From Candidatus Nitrotoga sp. CP45 (lineage in GTDB: Bacteria; Pseudomonadota; Gammaproteobacteria; Burkholderiales; Gallionellaceae), in contig QFXJ01000051.1 of the NCBI GenBank assembly GCA_003402375.1, positions 1 through 64,000 on the forward strand: a stretch of 64,000 nt of DNA. The letters are read 5' to 3'. Under the pieces are notes generated by a model. It was given only the letters and a program-made list of their open reading frames with translations. It did not search any database and was not told the DNA's origin. Position numbers and translations under genes: made by a program. Shown here piece after piece: positions 39,349-48,033 of the stretch. How positions within the stretch are numbered: the first letter of the stretch is position 1; each line of letters opens with the position of its first letter.

Positions 39349-40416
39349 TTAATTTATACGCTGGTAAAGCCCTCCTGGTAAAGTTGCGATGTCGCCATCC
39401 AGTTCCAGTTGTAACAGGATGGCGGATAGCTCTCCAATCGTCAAGCCACTACGCTGGCTCAAGCTGTCCATATCTACCGGATCAAAACCTAAATGTGTGA
39501 ATAAAGGGTGTTCTTTGAATACGGAAGATTGCAGGGCTGTGCTGGTGGAGAAATGTCCCAGCTCCTCTAGAATGTCTTGCGCGCACTCTACCAGCTTAGC
39601 GCCCTGCTTGATCAAATGATGGCATCCTTTTGTCTGTGGGGCGTGGATGGAGCCGGGAATGGCGAAAATGTCGCGTCCTTGTTCAGAGGCCATACGGGCG
39701 GTAATCAGTGAACCGCTCTGCAGAGAGGCTTCGACTACTAAACACCCTAAGCTAAGGCCGCTAATAATGCGATTCCGGCGCGGAAAATTTGCCGCTAGTG
39801 GTGGAGTGCCTAATGAAAACTCGGAAACCAACGCGCCTTCCTGTGCCAATTGGTGTGCCAGCTGGCGATTGGCGGCAGGGTAAACTTTGTCCAGCCCCGT
39901 GCCAACGATACCTATGCTGGAACCGTACTCGCGCAACCCTCCGTGATGTGCCGCGGCGTCTATGCCATGCGCCATGCCGCTGACAATGCACAGTCCAGCA
40001 GCGCTGGCTGTCTGGGCAAAAGCTTCCGCATTGCTTAACCCTTGTGGAGTGGCATTACGGCTGCCAACGACGGCGAGCGCCGGGTGGTTAAGCAATTCGA
40101 GCCGTCCTTTTACATACAGCAGTAATGGTGGGTCGGAAATGTTTAGCAGAGCCTGGGGATAGTCAGGGTCTGCCAGCGTGACAATATGGTTGTGTGGGTC
40201 AGCCAGCCAACTGGCAATGGGTGCTAGTGTTGCTTCGTCCCAACCTTGAGTGATAGTTGCAGCAATGGCTGGCTGAACGACTTGCTGGAGAGTCTGCAAC
40301 GGTGTGGCGAAGATTTGGGCGGGAGTACCGAAAGCTTGTAACAGACGGCGCAAACCTTCATTGCCTAAACCAGGTATCCGGTTTAAGGCAAGCCATGACG
40401 CAAGTTCAGCGTCCAT
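39349..40416 (-). CDS. dprA: DNA-processing protein DprA
   Basis: Loads RecA on incoming single-stranded DNA during natural transformation. The protein is 355 residues. A helix-hairpin-helix-like N-terminus (LALNRIPGLGNEGLRRLLQA) is followed by the Rossmann fold with LAVVGSRNATPQG, SGMAHGIDAAAHHG and FPRRNRIISGLS, and a small winged-helix C-terminus (SGLTIGELSAILLQLEL). It lies 11 bases downstream of the LysM gene and 233 bases upstream of smg. Confidence 0.97.
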   Translation of the reverse strand: MDAELASWLALNRIPGLGNEGLRRLLQAFGTPAQIFATPLQTLQQVVQPAIAATITQGWDEATLAPIASWLADPHNHIVTLADPDYPQALLNISDPPLLLYVKGRLELLNHPALAVVGSRNATPQGLSNAEAFAQTASAAGLCIVSGMAHGIDAAAHHGGLREYGSSIGIVGTGLDKVYPAANRQLAHQLAQEGALVSEFSLGTPPLAANFPRRNRIISGLSLGCLVVEASLQSGSLITARMASEQGRDIFAIPGSIHAPQTKGCHHLIKQGAKLVECAQDILEELGHFSTSTALQSSVFKEHPLFTHLGFDPVDMDSLSQRSGLTIGELSAILLQLELDGDIATLPGGLYQRIN

Positions 40417-40427
40417 AGGTTGGGAAG

Positions 40428-41468
40428 TCAGGGTGTTAGCGCGCTATCCAACAATTGCACAGGCAGTTGGGTTCGCATCACTAGAGCGTAGGCTACTTTG
40501 TCAAAAGTACGGAATACAAATAACAGGCCATAACGTACATCTGGCAGGATGAAGGTTTCCCCTTTTTCCTTTACCACATCTCCCTTGCGATATAGCGCCA
40601 GTACATGGCCATTTTCCAGGCCATCACGAAGCCCTTTGTTGAGGGTTACGATAGAATGTTGGCCCGCTTGGGAAACGCCCATGTAAATAGAAATAACGCG
40701 TGCCGCAATCTGGCCGTCTGGAACGCGGGGTATATAGCTTCCGGCAAACTCACTGGAAGCTTGGATAAGTCGATCCCCTTTGTTAATTTCCTTAAGTGCC
40801 TTGGTGATCTTAAGCGTGCTGATATCGGCGAACTTTTCAACTTCTGCATCACCCAAATAAACTGCTTCGTATCCCAACACTTCTTTGTTATCCGGGTCAA
40901 GCAATGTTTTGCCCGGGCGGTAAATTTGCCACAGTACCCCGTGGTCTTTGGACAGGCCGTTAGCGTATGCTATATCTCCGCTGCCCAAAAGGACGCGTTT
41001 TTCGTGGGTGCCAACGATGGCTGGTGCTTTAGCTAGCAAATCTTTCTCAATTATTAGTGGCCTGCTTAGGAAAGGTTCGATGGCACTAGCTGGAATACTG
41101 GAGATTGCGTTGTGTGCGTTGTTTTGCACGTGCACCTGGGGGGAAATTTTTACACTGTCTGATGTGCCTGCTTCGGTTGTTTCTTCGATTTTTTTAATTT
41201 TACCGATGTGCAGTGTACCGTTTGCACGATCCAAATGAACCACATCACCGGGATAAATCCAGTGTGGATTTTTAATGGTATCTTTGTTCAAACCCCAGAT
41301 TTGTGGCCATTGCCATGGATCCTTGAAAAACTTGGCGGAGATGTCCCACAGCGTATCTCCTTTCACCACAATATGACTGTCCGGTGCATTGTCATGGATT
41401 TTAACCGTGTCAGCGAAGGCGAAGGTGGGTAATAAACAGCAAATCAGCGATATAATAATCTTATGCAT
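40428..41468 (-). CDS. LysM domain protein, exported
   Basis: A 346-residue protein with a signal peptide (about 1-19, ends FAFADT) and one LysM peptidoglycan-binding domain (about 33-82: VVKGDTLWDISAKFFKDP, NPHWIYPGDVVHL). The remaining 250 residues are an uncharacterised region found in LysM proteins encoded beside dprA/def in betaproteobacteria. A role in cell-envelope binding is inferred. It is divergent from def and followed closely by dprA. Confidence 0.9.
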   Translation of the reverse strand: MHKIIISLICCLLPTFAFADTVKIHDNAPDSHIVVKGDTLWDISAKFFKDPWQWPQIWGLNKDTIKNPHWIYPGDVVHLDRANGTLHIGKIKKIEETTEAGTSDSVKISPQVHVQNNAHNAISSIPASAIEPFLSRPLIIEKDLLAKAPAIVGTHEKRVLLGSGDIAYANGLSKDHGVLWQIYRPGKTLLDPDNKEVLGYEAVYLGDAEVEKFADISTLKITKALKEINKGDRLIQASSEFAGSYIPRVPDGQIAARVISIYMGVSQAGQHSIVTLNKGLRDGLENGHVLALYRKGDVVKEKGETFILPDVRYGLLFVFRTFDKVAYALVMRTQLPVQLLDSALTP

Positions 41469-41539
41469 GAAAACTCCATTTTGCGTGGAAACCCAGTTTT
41501 AGAAGTCAGGCTGAGGACAACAAGTATTGTAAGATATTC

Positions 41540-41571
41540 ATGCAATACGCTTTAAATGCAATACGCTTTAA
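41540..41571. repeat. Perfect 16-bp tandem duplication upstream of def
   Basis: ATGCAATACGCTTTAA occurs twice without a gap (41540-41555, 41556-41571) in the promoter region shared by the LysM gene and def. It looks like a recent slippage duplication. Confidence 0.9.
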
Positions 41572-41606
41572 ATTCTGCCCCTAGTTATTTAAATTAGCAA
41601 GCATTT

Positions 41607-41633
41607 ATGGCAATTCTACTATGGCAATTCTAC
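41607..41633 (+). repeat. Duplicated def start region (13-bp direct repeat)
   Basis: ATGGCAATTCTAC is present at 41607-41619 and again at 41621-41633, one base apart. The second copy is the real def start. The first copy is in another frame and would give a 28-codon decoy peptide that ends inside def. Confidence 0.9.
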
Positions 41634-42124
41634 AAATATTGCAATATCCGGATGAGCGGTTACATACCGTCGCAGTTCCAGTGCCTGTGGTAACTGCGGC
41701 TACCCGCAAGCTGGTCTCTGATATGGCCGAAACAATGTATGCTGCGCCGGGAGTGGGGTTGGCCGCGACTCAGGTAAATGTACATCAACAGATCATTGTG
41801 ATGGACATTTCTGAGACTCAGGATCAGTTGTTAGTGTTCGTTAATCCGGAAATTATTGCCAGCAGTGGTGAGAGCATATGTGAGGAGGGCTGTTTGTCGG
41901 TTCCTGGAGTATATGAAAAAATACGCCGTGCTGGGCATGTCGCCGTGCGCGCACTAAATACGCAAGGTGAATCTTTCACGCTTGAAGCGGACGGGTTGCT
42001 GGCGATCTGTATTCAACATGAGATGGATCATCTTAAGGGTAAGGTGTTTGTTGAGTATCTTTCGCCGCTCAAACAGTCCCGTCTTCGGACCAAGCTTAAG
42101 AAACATCGCCGTGAAACGATGTAG
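41621..42124 (+). CDS. def: Peptide deformylase
   Basis: Removes the formyl group from nascent proteins. The protein is 167 residues with all three motifs: [18 protein letters not shown] with the metal-binding cysteine, and QHEMDHLKG with two metal-binding histidines. No strong ribosome site precedes the ATG. It is followed after 83 bases by fmt, the usual pair, and then rsmB, DUF4390 and the two-component genes in one direction. Confidence 0.97.
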   Translation: MAILQILQYPDERLHTVAVPVPVVTAATRKLVSDMAETMYAAPGVGLAATQVNVHQQIIVMDISETQDQLLVFVNPEIIASSGESICEEGCLSVPGVYEKIRRAGHVAVRALNTQGESFTLEADGLLAICIQHEMDHLKGKVFVEYLSPLKQSRLRTKLKKHRRETM

Positions 42125-42207
42125 GTGCTTCAAGAATGTGTCTTGCCCAAGCTTTTGTGTTGCGTCTTGCCTTGAATGAAAGTCGTCATTAATTTAAAGG
42201 TGTTCTG

Positions 42208-43158
42208 ATAATCAACTCTTCCCTAAAGATCATTTTTGCGGGCACTCCAGACTTCGCGGCCACCGCACTAGAGGCGTTACTGGCACAACAATTTGCTGTG
42301 GCTGCGGTGTTGACCCAGCCCGACAGGCCCGCTGGCCGTGGTATGCGACTCACCGCCAGCCCAGTTAAACAGCTTGCCTTGGCGCGTAGCCTGCCCCTGT
42401 TACAGCCCGCTTCATTAAAATCTGTTGATGTACAACAAGAGCTTGCCAATTATGCGGCGGATGTAATGGTGGTGGCGGCTTATGGGCTAATACTGCCATC
42501 AGCGTTACTACAGTTGCCACGCTACGGCTGCCTGAATATTCACGCTTCACTATTACCGCGCTGGCGCGGTGCGGCACCTATTCAGCGCGCTATTCTGGCG
42601 GGTGACGACAAAACCGGAGTCACCATTATGCAAATGGATATTGGGCTCGATACGGGCGACATGTTGCTTAAAAAATCCTGTTTGATCACTGCGCGTGACA
42701 CCACGCAAACATTGCATGACAAATTGGCGGGGTTAGGTGCCGAAGCTATCGTCGAGACATTGTGCCTGCTAGAGCAAGGGCAATTGAAGCCAGTGCCGCA
42801 AGATGCGGCCGAAGCGACGTATGCTGCCAAACTTAGCAAAACAGAAGCGCTCATTGACTGGTCAAAAAACGCCACGGAAATCATACGTGCGGTGCATGCT
42901 TACAACCCTTTCCCTATCGCATATACCATTCTTAATGGGGTACCTGTCAAAATCTGGCAGGCTAGCGTGCGCGAGGAGGTTGAAGGTGAGGCGGGGACTG
43001 TGCTGGCCATAGAAAAAAACGGCATTATTGTGGCATGCGGCCAAGGGGCATTATGCCTTGAAGTATTGCAGCGCCAGAATGCCAAGGCATTGCCTGCGAT
43101 GCAATTTATGCAGGGGTTTACAGTGCATCCGGGCGACCGTTGTACTTCATTCCCCTGA
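42208..43158 (+). CDS. fmt: Methionyl-tRNA formyltransferase, non-standard start
   Basis: Formylates initiator Met-tRNA. The conserved N-terminus KIIFAGTPDFAATALEAL is encoded from 42226 onward, but the frame back to the stop at 42190 contains no ATG, GTG or TTG. The best candidate is ATA at 42208, 5 bases after AAAGGTG; CTG at 42205 and ATT at 42232 are alternatives. The first conventional codon is a GTG at 42298, which would delete the essential first strand. Later motifs are intact: NIHASLLPRWRGAAPIQRAI and MDIGLDTGDML. From 42208 the protein is 316 residues, the normal length. It is either a true non-AUG start or a point error in the sequence. Confidence 0.9.
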   Translation: MINSSLKIIFAGTPDFAATALEALLAQQFAVAAVLTQPDRPAGRGMRLTASPVKQLALARSLPLLQPASLKSVDVQQELANYAADVMVVAAYGLILPSALLQLPRYGCLNIHASLLPRWRGAAPIQRAILAGDDKTGVTIMQMDIGLDTGDMLLKKSCLITARDTTQTLHDKLAGLGAEAIVETLCLLEQGQLKPVPQDAAEATYAAKLSKTEALIDWSKNATEIIRAVHAYNPFPIAYTILNGVPVKIWQASVREEVEGEAGTVLAIEKNGIIVACGQGALCLEVLQRQNAKALPAMQFMQGFTVHPGDRCTSFP

Positions 43159-43159
43159 T

Positions 43160-44446
43160 ATGCATACCGCACAACGGGGTGCCAGCCAAGTTGTCTGCCA
43201 AGTGTTGGCTGGACGTAATCTGAGTCAAACATTGAGTGCTGCTTTGCAGGCTACACCTGGGCAAATTGTGCCCGAATTGACACCACAACAACGTGGTGCG
43301 CTACAGGATTTGAGTTATGGTACGCTGCGTTTTTACGGTCAGTTAGCGCGCGTGCTGGATCAATTGTTGCATAAACCGGTGCAGGATTCGCAACTACGTT
43401 GCCTGTTATTGGTGGCTTTGTATCAACTGCTGTATACCAAAGCTGCGCCCCATGCGGTGGTAGATCATGCCGTACGCGCTGTGCGAAAGTGCAATGCAGC
43501 AGCTGGAGGATTGGCAAATGCGGTATTGCGCAATTTTTTGCGCAACCGCGAGGCTTTACTTGCGGCCGCGTCCACGAGCGAGGAGGGCCGCTATGCCTAT
43601 CCGCAATGGTGGATAAGTGCAGTCCAGGCGCAATATGGAATGCATTGGGAGGCTATCTTGCTAGCGGGTAACCAGCATCCGCCTATGACACTGCGTGTGA
43701 ATTGCCGACGTATTAGCGCGGTAGATTATCTGGCACTGCTTGCGCAGCATGATATTCAGGCCCGCTTGATCGGGCCAGATGCTGTGCTGTTGCAAACGCC
43801 TCTCCCGGTAAATAAGTTACCAGGATTTTGCGATGGTTTAGTGTCAGTGCAGGATGCCGGTGCGCAATACGCAGCACGCTTGTTGGATGTGCAAGACGGT
43901 ATGCGGGTGCTTGATGCGTGCGCTGCGCCGGGCGGGAAAAGCACCCACCTACTGGAGCTGGCGCAATTGGATCTGCTCGCTTTAGACAATAATGCGCAAC
44001 GCTTGGAACGGGTACGTGAAAATTTGCAACGTCTGCAATTGCATGCGCAGCTGCAAAATGGTGATGCGGCACAACCCGATAGCTGGTGGGATGGCAAACC
44101 ATTCCACCGAATTTTGGCCGATGTACCTTGCTCCGCCTCTGGCGTGGTGCGGCGCCATCCCGATATAAAATGGCTGCGTCGTCCGGGCGACATTGATGGA
44201 TTCGCGCAACAACAGTTGCATATTCTTTGCGCATTGTGGCGGTTGCTGGAAAAAGATGGAAAGCTGCTATATGTAACCTGCTCCATTTTTGCGCGGGAAA
44301 ACCAGCAAGTTATTAATGAGTTCTTAAATCAGCATGATGATGGCAAGCAATTGCCGCTGTCTATGCCCAATTTAAATGAAGGTCAAATTTTCCCGGATGA
44401 CCAGCACGATGGTTTTTTTTATGCATTACTGCAAAAGCACGCATAG
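43160..44446 (+). CDS. rsmB: 16S rRNA (cytosine-967) methyltransferase RsmB
   Basis: Makes m5C967 in 16S rRNA. The protein is 428 residues. An N-terminal NusB-like RNA-binding domain (about 1-140, for example HAVVDHAVRAVRKCNAAAGG) precedes the methyltransferase domain with ACAAPGGKSTHLLEL (about 252), DVPCSASGVVRRHPDIKW and the nucleophile motif VTCSIF (about 372). The start is ATG 43160, one base after the fmt stop. The end overlaps the next gene by 26 bases. Confidence 0.96.
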   Translation: MHTAQRGASQVVCQVLAGRNLSQTLSAALQATPGQIVPELTPQQRGALQDLSYGTLRFYGQLARVLDQLLHKPVQDSQLRCLLLVALYQLLYTKAAPHAVVDHAVRAVRKCNAAAGGLANAVLRNFLRNREALLAAASTSEEGRYAYPQWWISAVQAQYGMHWEAILLAGNQHPPMTLRVNCRRISAVDYLALLAQHDIQARLIGPDAVLLQTPLPVNKLPGFCDGLVSVQDAGAQYAARLLDVQDGMRVLDACAAPGGKSTHLLELAQLDLLALDNNAQRLERVRENLQRLQLHAQLQNGDAAQPDSWWDGKPFHRILADVPCSASGVVRRHPDIKWLRRPGDIDGFAQQQLHILCALWRLLEKDGKLLYVTCSIFARENQQVINEFLNQHDDGKQLPLSMPNLNEGQIFPDDQHDGFFYALLQKHA

Positions 44447-45050
44447 CCTGGCGCGATTGCTGGCTGTGCTGTTGGCATTATGGCTAAGTATTTCGGTCGT
44501 CTGTGCCGAGGGCATCACAGTGCGTAAAACGGAGGTGCGGTTTTCTGACGGTAGCTACCAGCTTTCGGCTGATTTCGACATTGGCTTAAATTTTGTGGTA
44601 GATCAAGCGCTAACGCGCGGTGTTCCGTTGTATTTTATTACCGAGTTCACCCTAACCCGTTCGCGTTGGTACTGGCTGGACGAAGTTATCGTAAAGAATA
44701 AACAAACTGCCAAATTATCTTACAACAAACTGACGCGCCAGTACCGCATTACGCGTGGTTCACTGTTTCAAAATTTCTCTAGTCTGGGCGATGCACTGCG
44801 TATTATAAGTCATCAGTCCGCTCCACCTATTGATGCTACGCTGCTCCAGAATAACGACAATTATATGGCAGCGTTATTACTTCAAAAGGGGGATTACATT
44901 GCCGCTACGCGAATGCGCCTGGATGTAACACAATTGCCCAAACCGCTGCAAGTCAATGCCTTGGCAACACAAGATTGGAACTTTGATTCCAATTGGTATC
45001 GCTGGATAGTGCGCCCCGCCGTATCTGCTGCAGACCGCGAAAGTGAGTAG
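44421..45050 (+). CDS. DUF4390 domain-containing protein
   Basis: A 209-residue exported protein of the DUF4390 family. A hydrophobic signal covers about 8-28 (ending VVCAEG). Typical family stretches are YQLSADFDIGLNFVVDQALT, GVPLYFITEFTLTRSRWYWL and YRITRGSLFQNFSSLGDAL. Start codons at 44376, 44409 and 44421 are in frame; 44421 is chosen to keep the signal peptide short. It always seems to travel with the NtrY-like kinase that follows three bases later, so a role in sensing at the periplasmic side is plausible but unproven. Confidence 0.88.
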   Translation: MHYCKSTHSLARLLAVLLALWLSISVVCAEGITVRKTEVRFSDGSYQLSADFDIGLNFVVDQALTRGVPLYFITEFTLTRSRWYWLDEVIVKNKQTAKLSYNKLTRQYRITRGSLFQNFSSLGDALRIISHQSAPPIDATLLQNNDNYMAALLLQKGDYIAATRMRLDVTQLPKPLQVNALATQDWNFDSNWYRWIVRPAVSAADRESE

Positions 45051-45053
45051 GCA

Positions 45054-47177
45054 GTGAAGTATTTAATTTTCATCAGTGCACTGCTCGGTAGTTTTCTGCT
45101 TTATCTGCTGTCAAGCGCTAGCGCCAATACTGAGTTGTTTTCGCGTAACTACTACGTACTGCTGTCGTTGGCCGGTGTCCTGGCATTGTACCTGGCCGTG
45201 CTGGTTGGCTATCAATTATGGCAGTTACGCGGCAAGCTTAAGGCACACGTGTTTGGTGCGAAACTTACCCTGCGCCTGACACTGTTTTTCATATTGATTG
45301 CGATTTTGCCTGGTTTGCTGGTGTATGCAGTTTCGGTACAGTTTCTTGATAAGAGCATCGAATCGTGGTTCGACCTTCGGGTAGAAAAAGCGTTGGAGGG
45401 CGGTTTGAACTTGGGCCGAAATGCGCTGGAAACGGGTCTCAATGAACTGAGCAAAAAAGGCCAGTCCACCGCCCTGTTACTTGCCAAACAATCTCCGGGT
45501 CAATACAAAAAAACGTTGGCCCAGCTAATAGGCAAAGGTACGGCCCAGGATGCTGCATTGTTTAACAAAAGCGGAAAGCTACTTGCGTTTGCCAGTAGCA
45601 GCCGCAAGCCGCCTCCAGATGCGCCGGATGCCGAAATGCTGCGTGAGGCAAACCAGCAGGGGCTGCATAGCATTATTGATACACTGCCAGATAACAGCCT
45701 GATATTACGTGCGTTGGTGTTGGTTAAGCCACAACGATCGTTGGCCGGGGCGCGTATCCTGCAGCTGACACAACCCGTGCCCAAGCAGCTTGCCGCTGAC
45801 GCAGAAATGGTACGGGCGGTTTATCGCGATTACCAGGAATTGTCACTGTCCCGTTTGGGATTGAAGCGCTTATATGGCATCACGCTTACGTTATCACTGT
45901 TGATTGTATTGTTGAGCGCGGTGTCAGCCGCTTTTTTTATCAGTGATCGCCTAAGCGCTCCGCTCGCAGCGCTGGCCGAAGGCACACGGGCGGTAGCGCA
46001 GGGCGATTTTTCACGTCAACATCCAATTAAAAGCAGTGATGAGCTGGGTGCCCTGACCGGGCTATTCAACCAGATGACATTACAACTGGCCGATGCAAAA
46101 AATACGAGCGGGCAGCAACAGCGCCAAGCGGAAGATGCTAAAGCCTACCTGGAAAGCATGTTGGCACATCTATCGTCTGGCGTTTTAGTAGTGGATGAGC
46201 AATTCAGGCTGCGTTCTGTCAACAGTAGTGCGGCGCAGATACTGGGGGCATCGCTCCCGGATATGCAGGGTGTGCCCTTAGCGGAAATCGCTGTGAAGCA
46301 TCCTTTGTTGCGCCCTTTTTCTGATGCAGTCATGCAGGCCTTTAATGAAGTGACAAGCGGCGAATGGCAGCGTCAGATTGAGCGGCTCAGCAAAAATGGT
46401 GATCAGATATTATTAATGCGCGGTACCCGGTTATCCACAGCGATGGACAATAGCTACGTAGTGGTGTTCGACGATATTACCCATTTGCTGCAAGCGGAAC
46501 GTCAGGCCGCGTGGGGCGAAGTGGCACGCCGCTTGGCGCACGAAATCAAGAATCCACTGACACCTATTCAATTGTCTGCGGAGCGCCTTCAGCACAAATT
46601 GAGCGCCAAGCTGGACGGTAGCGACGCACAACTATTACAGCGGGCCACGCAGACTATCGTGAGTCAAGTGGCGGCCATGAAAAATATGGTAACGGAATTC
46701 GCCGATTATGCCCGGGCGCCCGCTCCCAAGTTGGTAGCGCTGGACATGCACCAGCTATTACGTGAAGTGCTCGGGTTGTATGAAGCTAGCAGCAGTCCGA
46801 TTATTTTGCGCTTGAATGCGGCCCAAGCTTGGGTGAAAGGGGATGCGACACGCTTGCGCCAAGTGATTCATAATTTGTTGCAGAATTCGTATGACGCTTT
46901 ACAAAATGTGGCTCAACGGGAAATTATCGTGAGCACGGCAGAGGAAGGTGGCGCATTAAAATTATGCGTGCAAGACAATGGCTGTGGTTTTCCTGAACAT
47001 TTGCTGGCACGTGCTTTTGAACCTTACAGGACAACTAAACCCAAGGGTACCGGGCTAGGTTTGGCGATCGTGAAAAAAATTGTGGAAGAACACGGTGGCA
47101 GTATTGTGATTGAAAATATAGCAGCCGGTGGAACGCGAGTAAGTGTTATTTTGCCCTTATTGATAGAGGTCGTGTAA
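45054..47177 (+). CDS. NtrY-like sensor histidine kinase
   Basis: Membrane kinase of 707 residues, start GTG at 45054. N-terminal membrane segments (about 3-20, 30-50, 72-98) and a further one at about 280-305 enclose a periplasmic region. HAMP (about 300-355, LSAPLAALAEGTRAVAQGDF) and PAS (about 365-470) domains follow. HisKA shows RRLAHEIKNPLTPIQLSAER (His about 496), then the ATPase domain has NLLQNSYDAL and GTGLGLAIVKKIVEEHGG. The layout matches NtrY. It is translationally adjacent to the regulator gene (two bases). The signal sensed is unknown. Confidence 0.93.
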   Translation: MKYLIFISALLGSFLLYLLSSASANTELFSRNYYVLLSLAGVLALYLAVLVGYQLWQLRGKLKAHVFGAKLTLRLTLFFILIAILPGLLVYAVSVQFLDKSIESWFDLRVEKALEGGLNLGRNALETGLNELSKKGQSTALLLAKQSPGQYKKTLAQLIGKGTAQDAALFNKSGKLLAFASSSRKPPPDAPDAEMLREANQQGLHSIIDTLPDNSLILRALVLVKPQRSLAGARILQLTQPVPKQLAADAEMVRAVYRDYQELSLSRLGLKRLYGITLTLSLLIVLLSAVSAAFFISDRLSAPLAALAEGTRAVAQGDFSRQHPIKSSDELGALTGLFNQMTLQLADAKNTSGQQQRQAEDAKAYLESMLAHLSSGVLVVDEQFRLRSVNSSAAQILGASLPDMQGVPLAEIAVKHPLLRPFSDAVMQAFNEVTSGEWQRQIERLSKNGDQILLMRGTRLSTAMDNSYVVVFDDITHLLQAERQAAWGEVARRLAHEIKNPLTPIQLSAERLQHKLSAKLDGSDAQLLQRATQTIVSQVAAMKNMVTEFADYARAPAPKLVALDMHQLLREVLGLYEASSSPIILRLNAAQAWVKGDATRLRQVIHNLLQNSYDALQNVAQREIIVSTAEEGGALKLCVQDNGCGFPEHLLARAFEPYRTTKPKGTGLGLAIVKKIVEEHGGSIVIENIAAGGTRVSVILPLLIEVV

Positions 47178-47179
47178 AA

Positions 47180-47827
47180 ATGGCAACTAAAGAAATTCTA
47201 GTAGTCGATGATGAAATCGGAATACGCGAGTTGCTCTCGGAAATCTTGTTTGACGAAGGTTATCGTGTACATCTGGCTGAAAATGCTATCCAGGCCCGCG
47301 AGTTTCGCAACCGGCAGGTGCCGGACTTGGTTTTGCTCGATATTTGGATGCCACATACCGATGGCATCAGTTTGCTTAAAGAATGGGTAGGTCAGAATTT
47401 GTTGACTATGCCAGTGATCATGATGTCGGGGCATGGCACCATAGAAACAGCGCTTGAGGCGACACGCATCGGTGCGGTGGATTTCCTTGAAAAACCCATT
47501 GCGTTACAAAAATTGTTGGATACGGTTACCAAGGCAATCAGGCTGAGCGCAATTCCCCATCCCCAGCAGGAAACTACATCAGCAGCCGGCAAGGGAAGCG
47601 CAGCGGCTATTTGGGAGGCTGCGGCACAATTTCCATTGCCGCTTGACCTGCCCTTGCGCGAAGCGCGTGAACATTTTGACTGCCTTTACTTTAGTTATCA
47701 TATGCAGAAAGAGAACGGCAATATGACCCGCGTGGCAAAAAACGTTGGGTTGGAGCGTACCCATTTATACCGCAAATTAAAACAACTCGACGTTATGTTT
47801 ACCAAAAAAGACTCGGACAAAAATTAA
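47180..47827 (+). CDS. NtrX-like response regulator lacking the AAA+ domain
   Basis: A 215-residue regulator. The receiver domain (1-120) has the acidic pair Asp10-Asp11, phospho-acceptor Asp54 in LVLLDIWMP, MMSGHGTIETAL and the Lys in FLEKPI. A linker follows, then a Fis-type helix-turn-helix at the C-terminus (MTRVAKNVGLERTHLYRKL). The central sigma-54-activating AAA+ domain of NtrX/NtrC is absent and there is no sign of a frameshift, so it should act as a simple DNA-binding regulator like the RegA/PrrA type. It is the partner of the kinase upstream. Confidence 0.9.
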   Translation: MATKEILVVDDEIGIRELLSEILFDEGYRVHLAENAIQAREFRNRQVPDLVLLDIWMPHTDGISLLKEWVGQNLLTMPVIMMSGHGTIETALEATRIGAVDFLEKPIALQKLLDTVTKAIRLSAIPHPQQETTSAAGKGSAAAIWEAAAQFPLPLDLPLREAREHFDCLYFSYHMQKENGNMTRVAKNVGLERTHLYRKLKQLDVMFTKKDSDKN

Positions 47828-47828
47828 C

Positions 47829-47845
47829 ACTTTCAAATTGAAAGT
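47829..47845 (+). terminator. Palindrome after the response regulator
   Basis: ACTTTCAA-A-TTGAAAGT, eight-base arms, two bases after the regulator stop codon. There is no T-run, so it could be a weak terminator or a protein-binding site. Confidence 0.4.
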
Positions 47846-48033
47846 CCGGCAATGCAGGCGGCAATCACAATCTCGTTAGTGACTTTTGTGCTGATAAAAG
47901 TAGGAATCCAGTGTTTTTTATCGTTTATCCATGTGTTTGACAGTCAGTTTGGCTTCCAGTACATTCATTCCATATGGAAAAAGAGTGTTTACTTTTCCTC
48001 TCCGCTAATCCTTTATAAATAAAATATTTAATT

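Noticed and set aside
42298-43158. fmt starting at the GTG at 42298
   Set aside because: It would delete the conserved first strand and GTPDF motif that are clearly encoded upstream.
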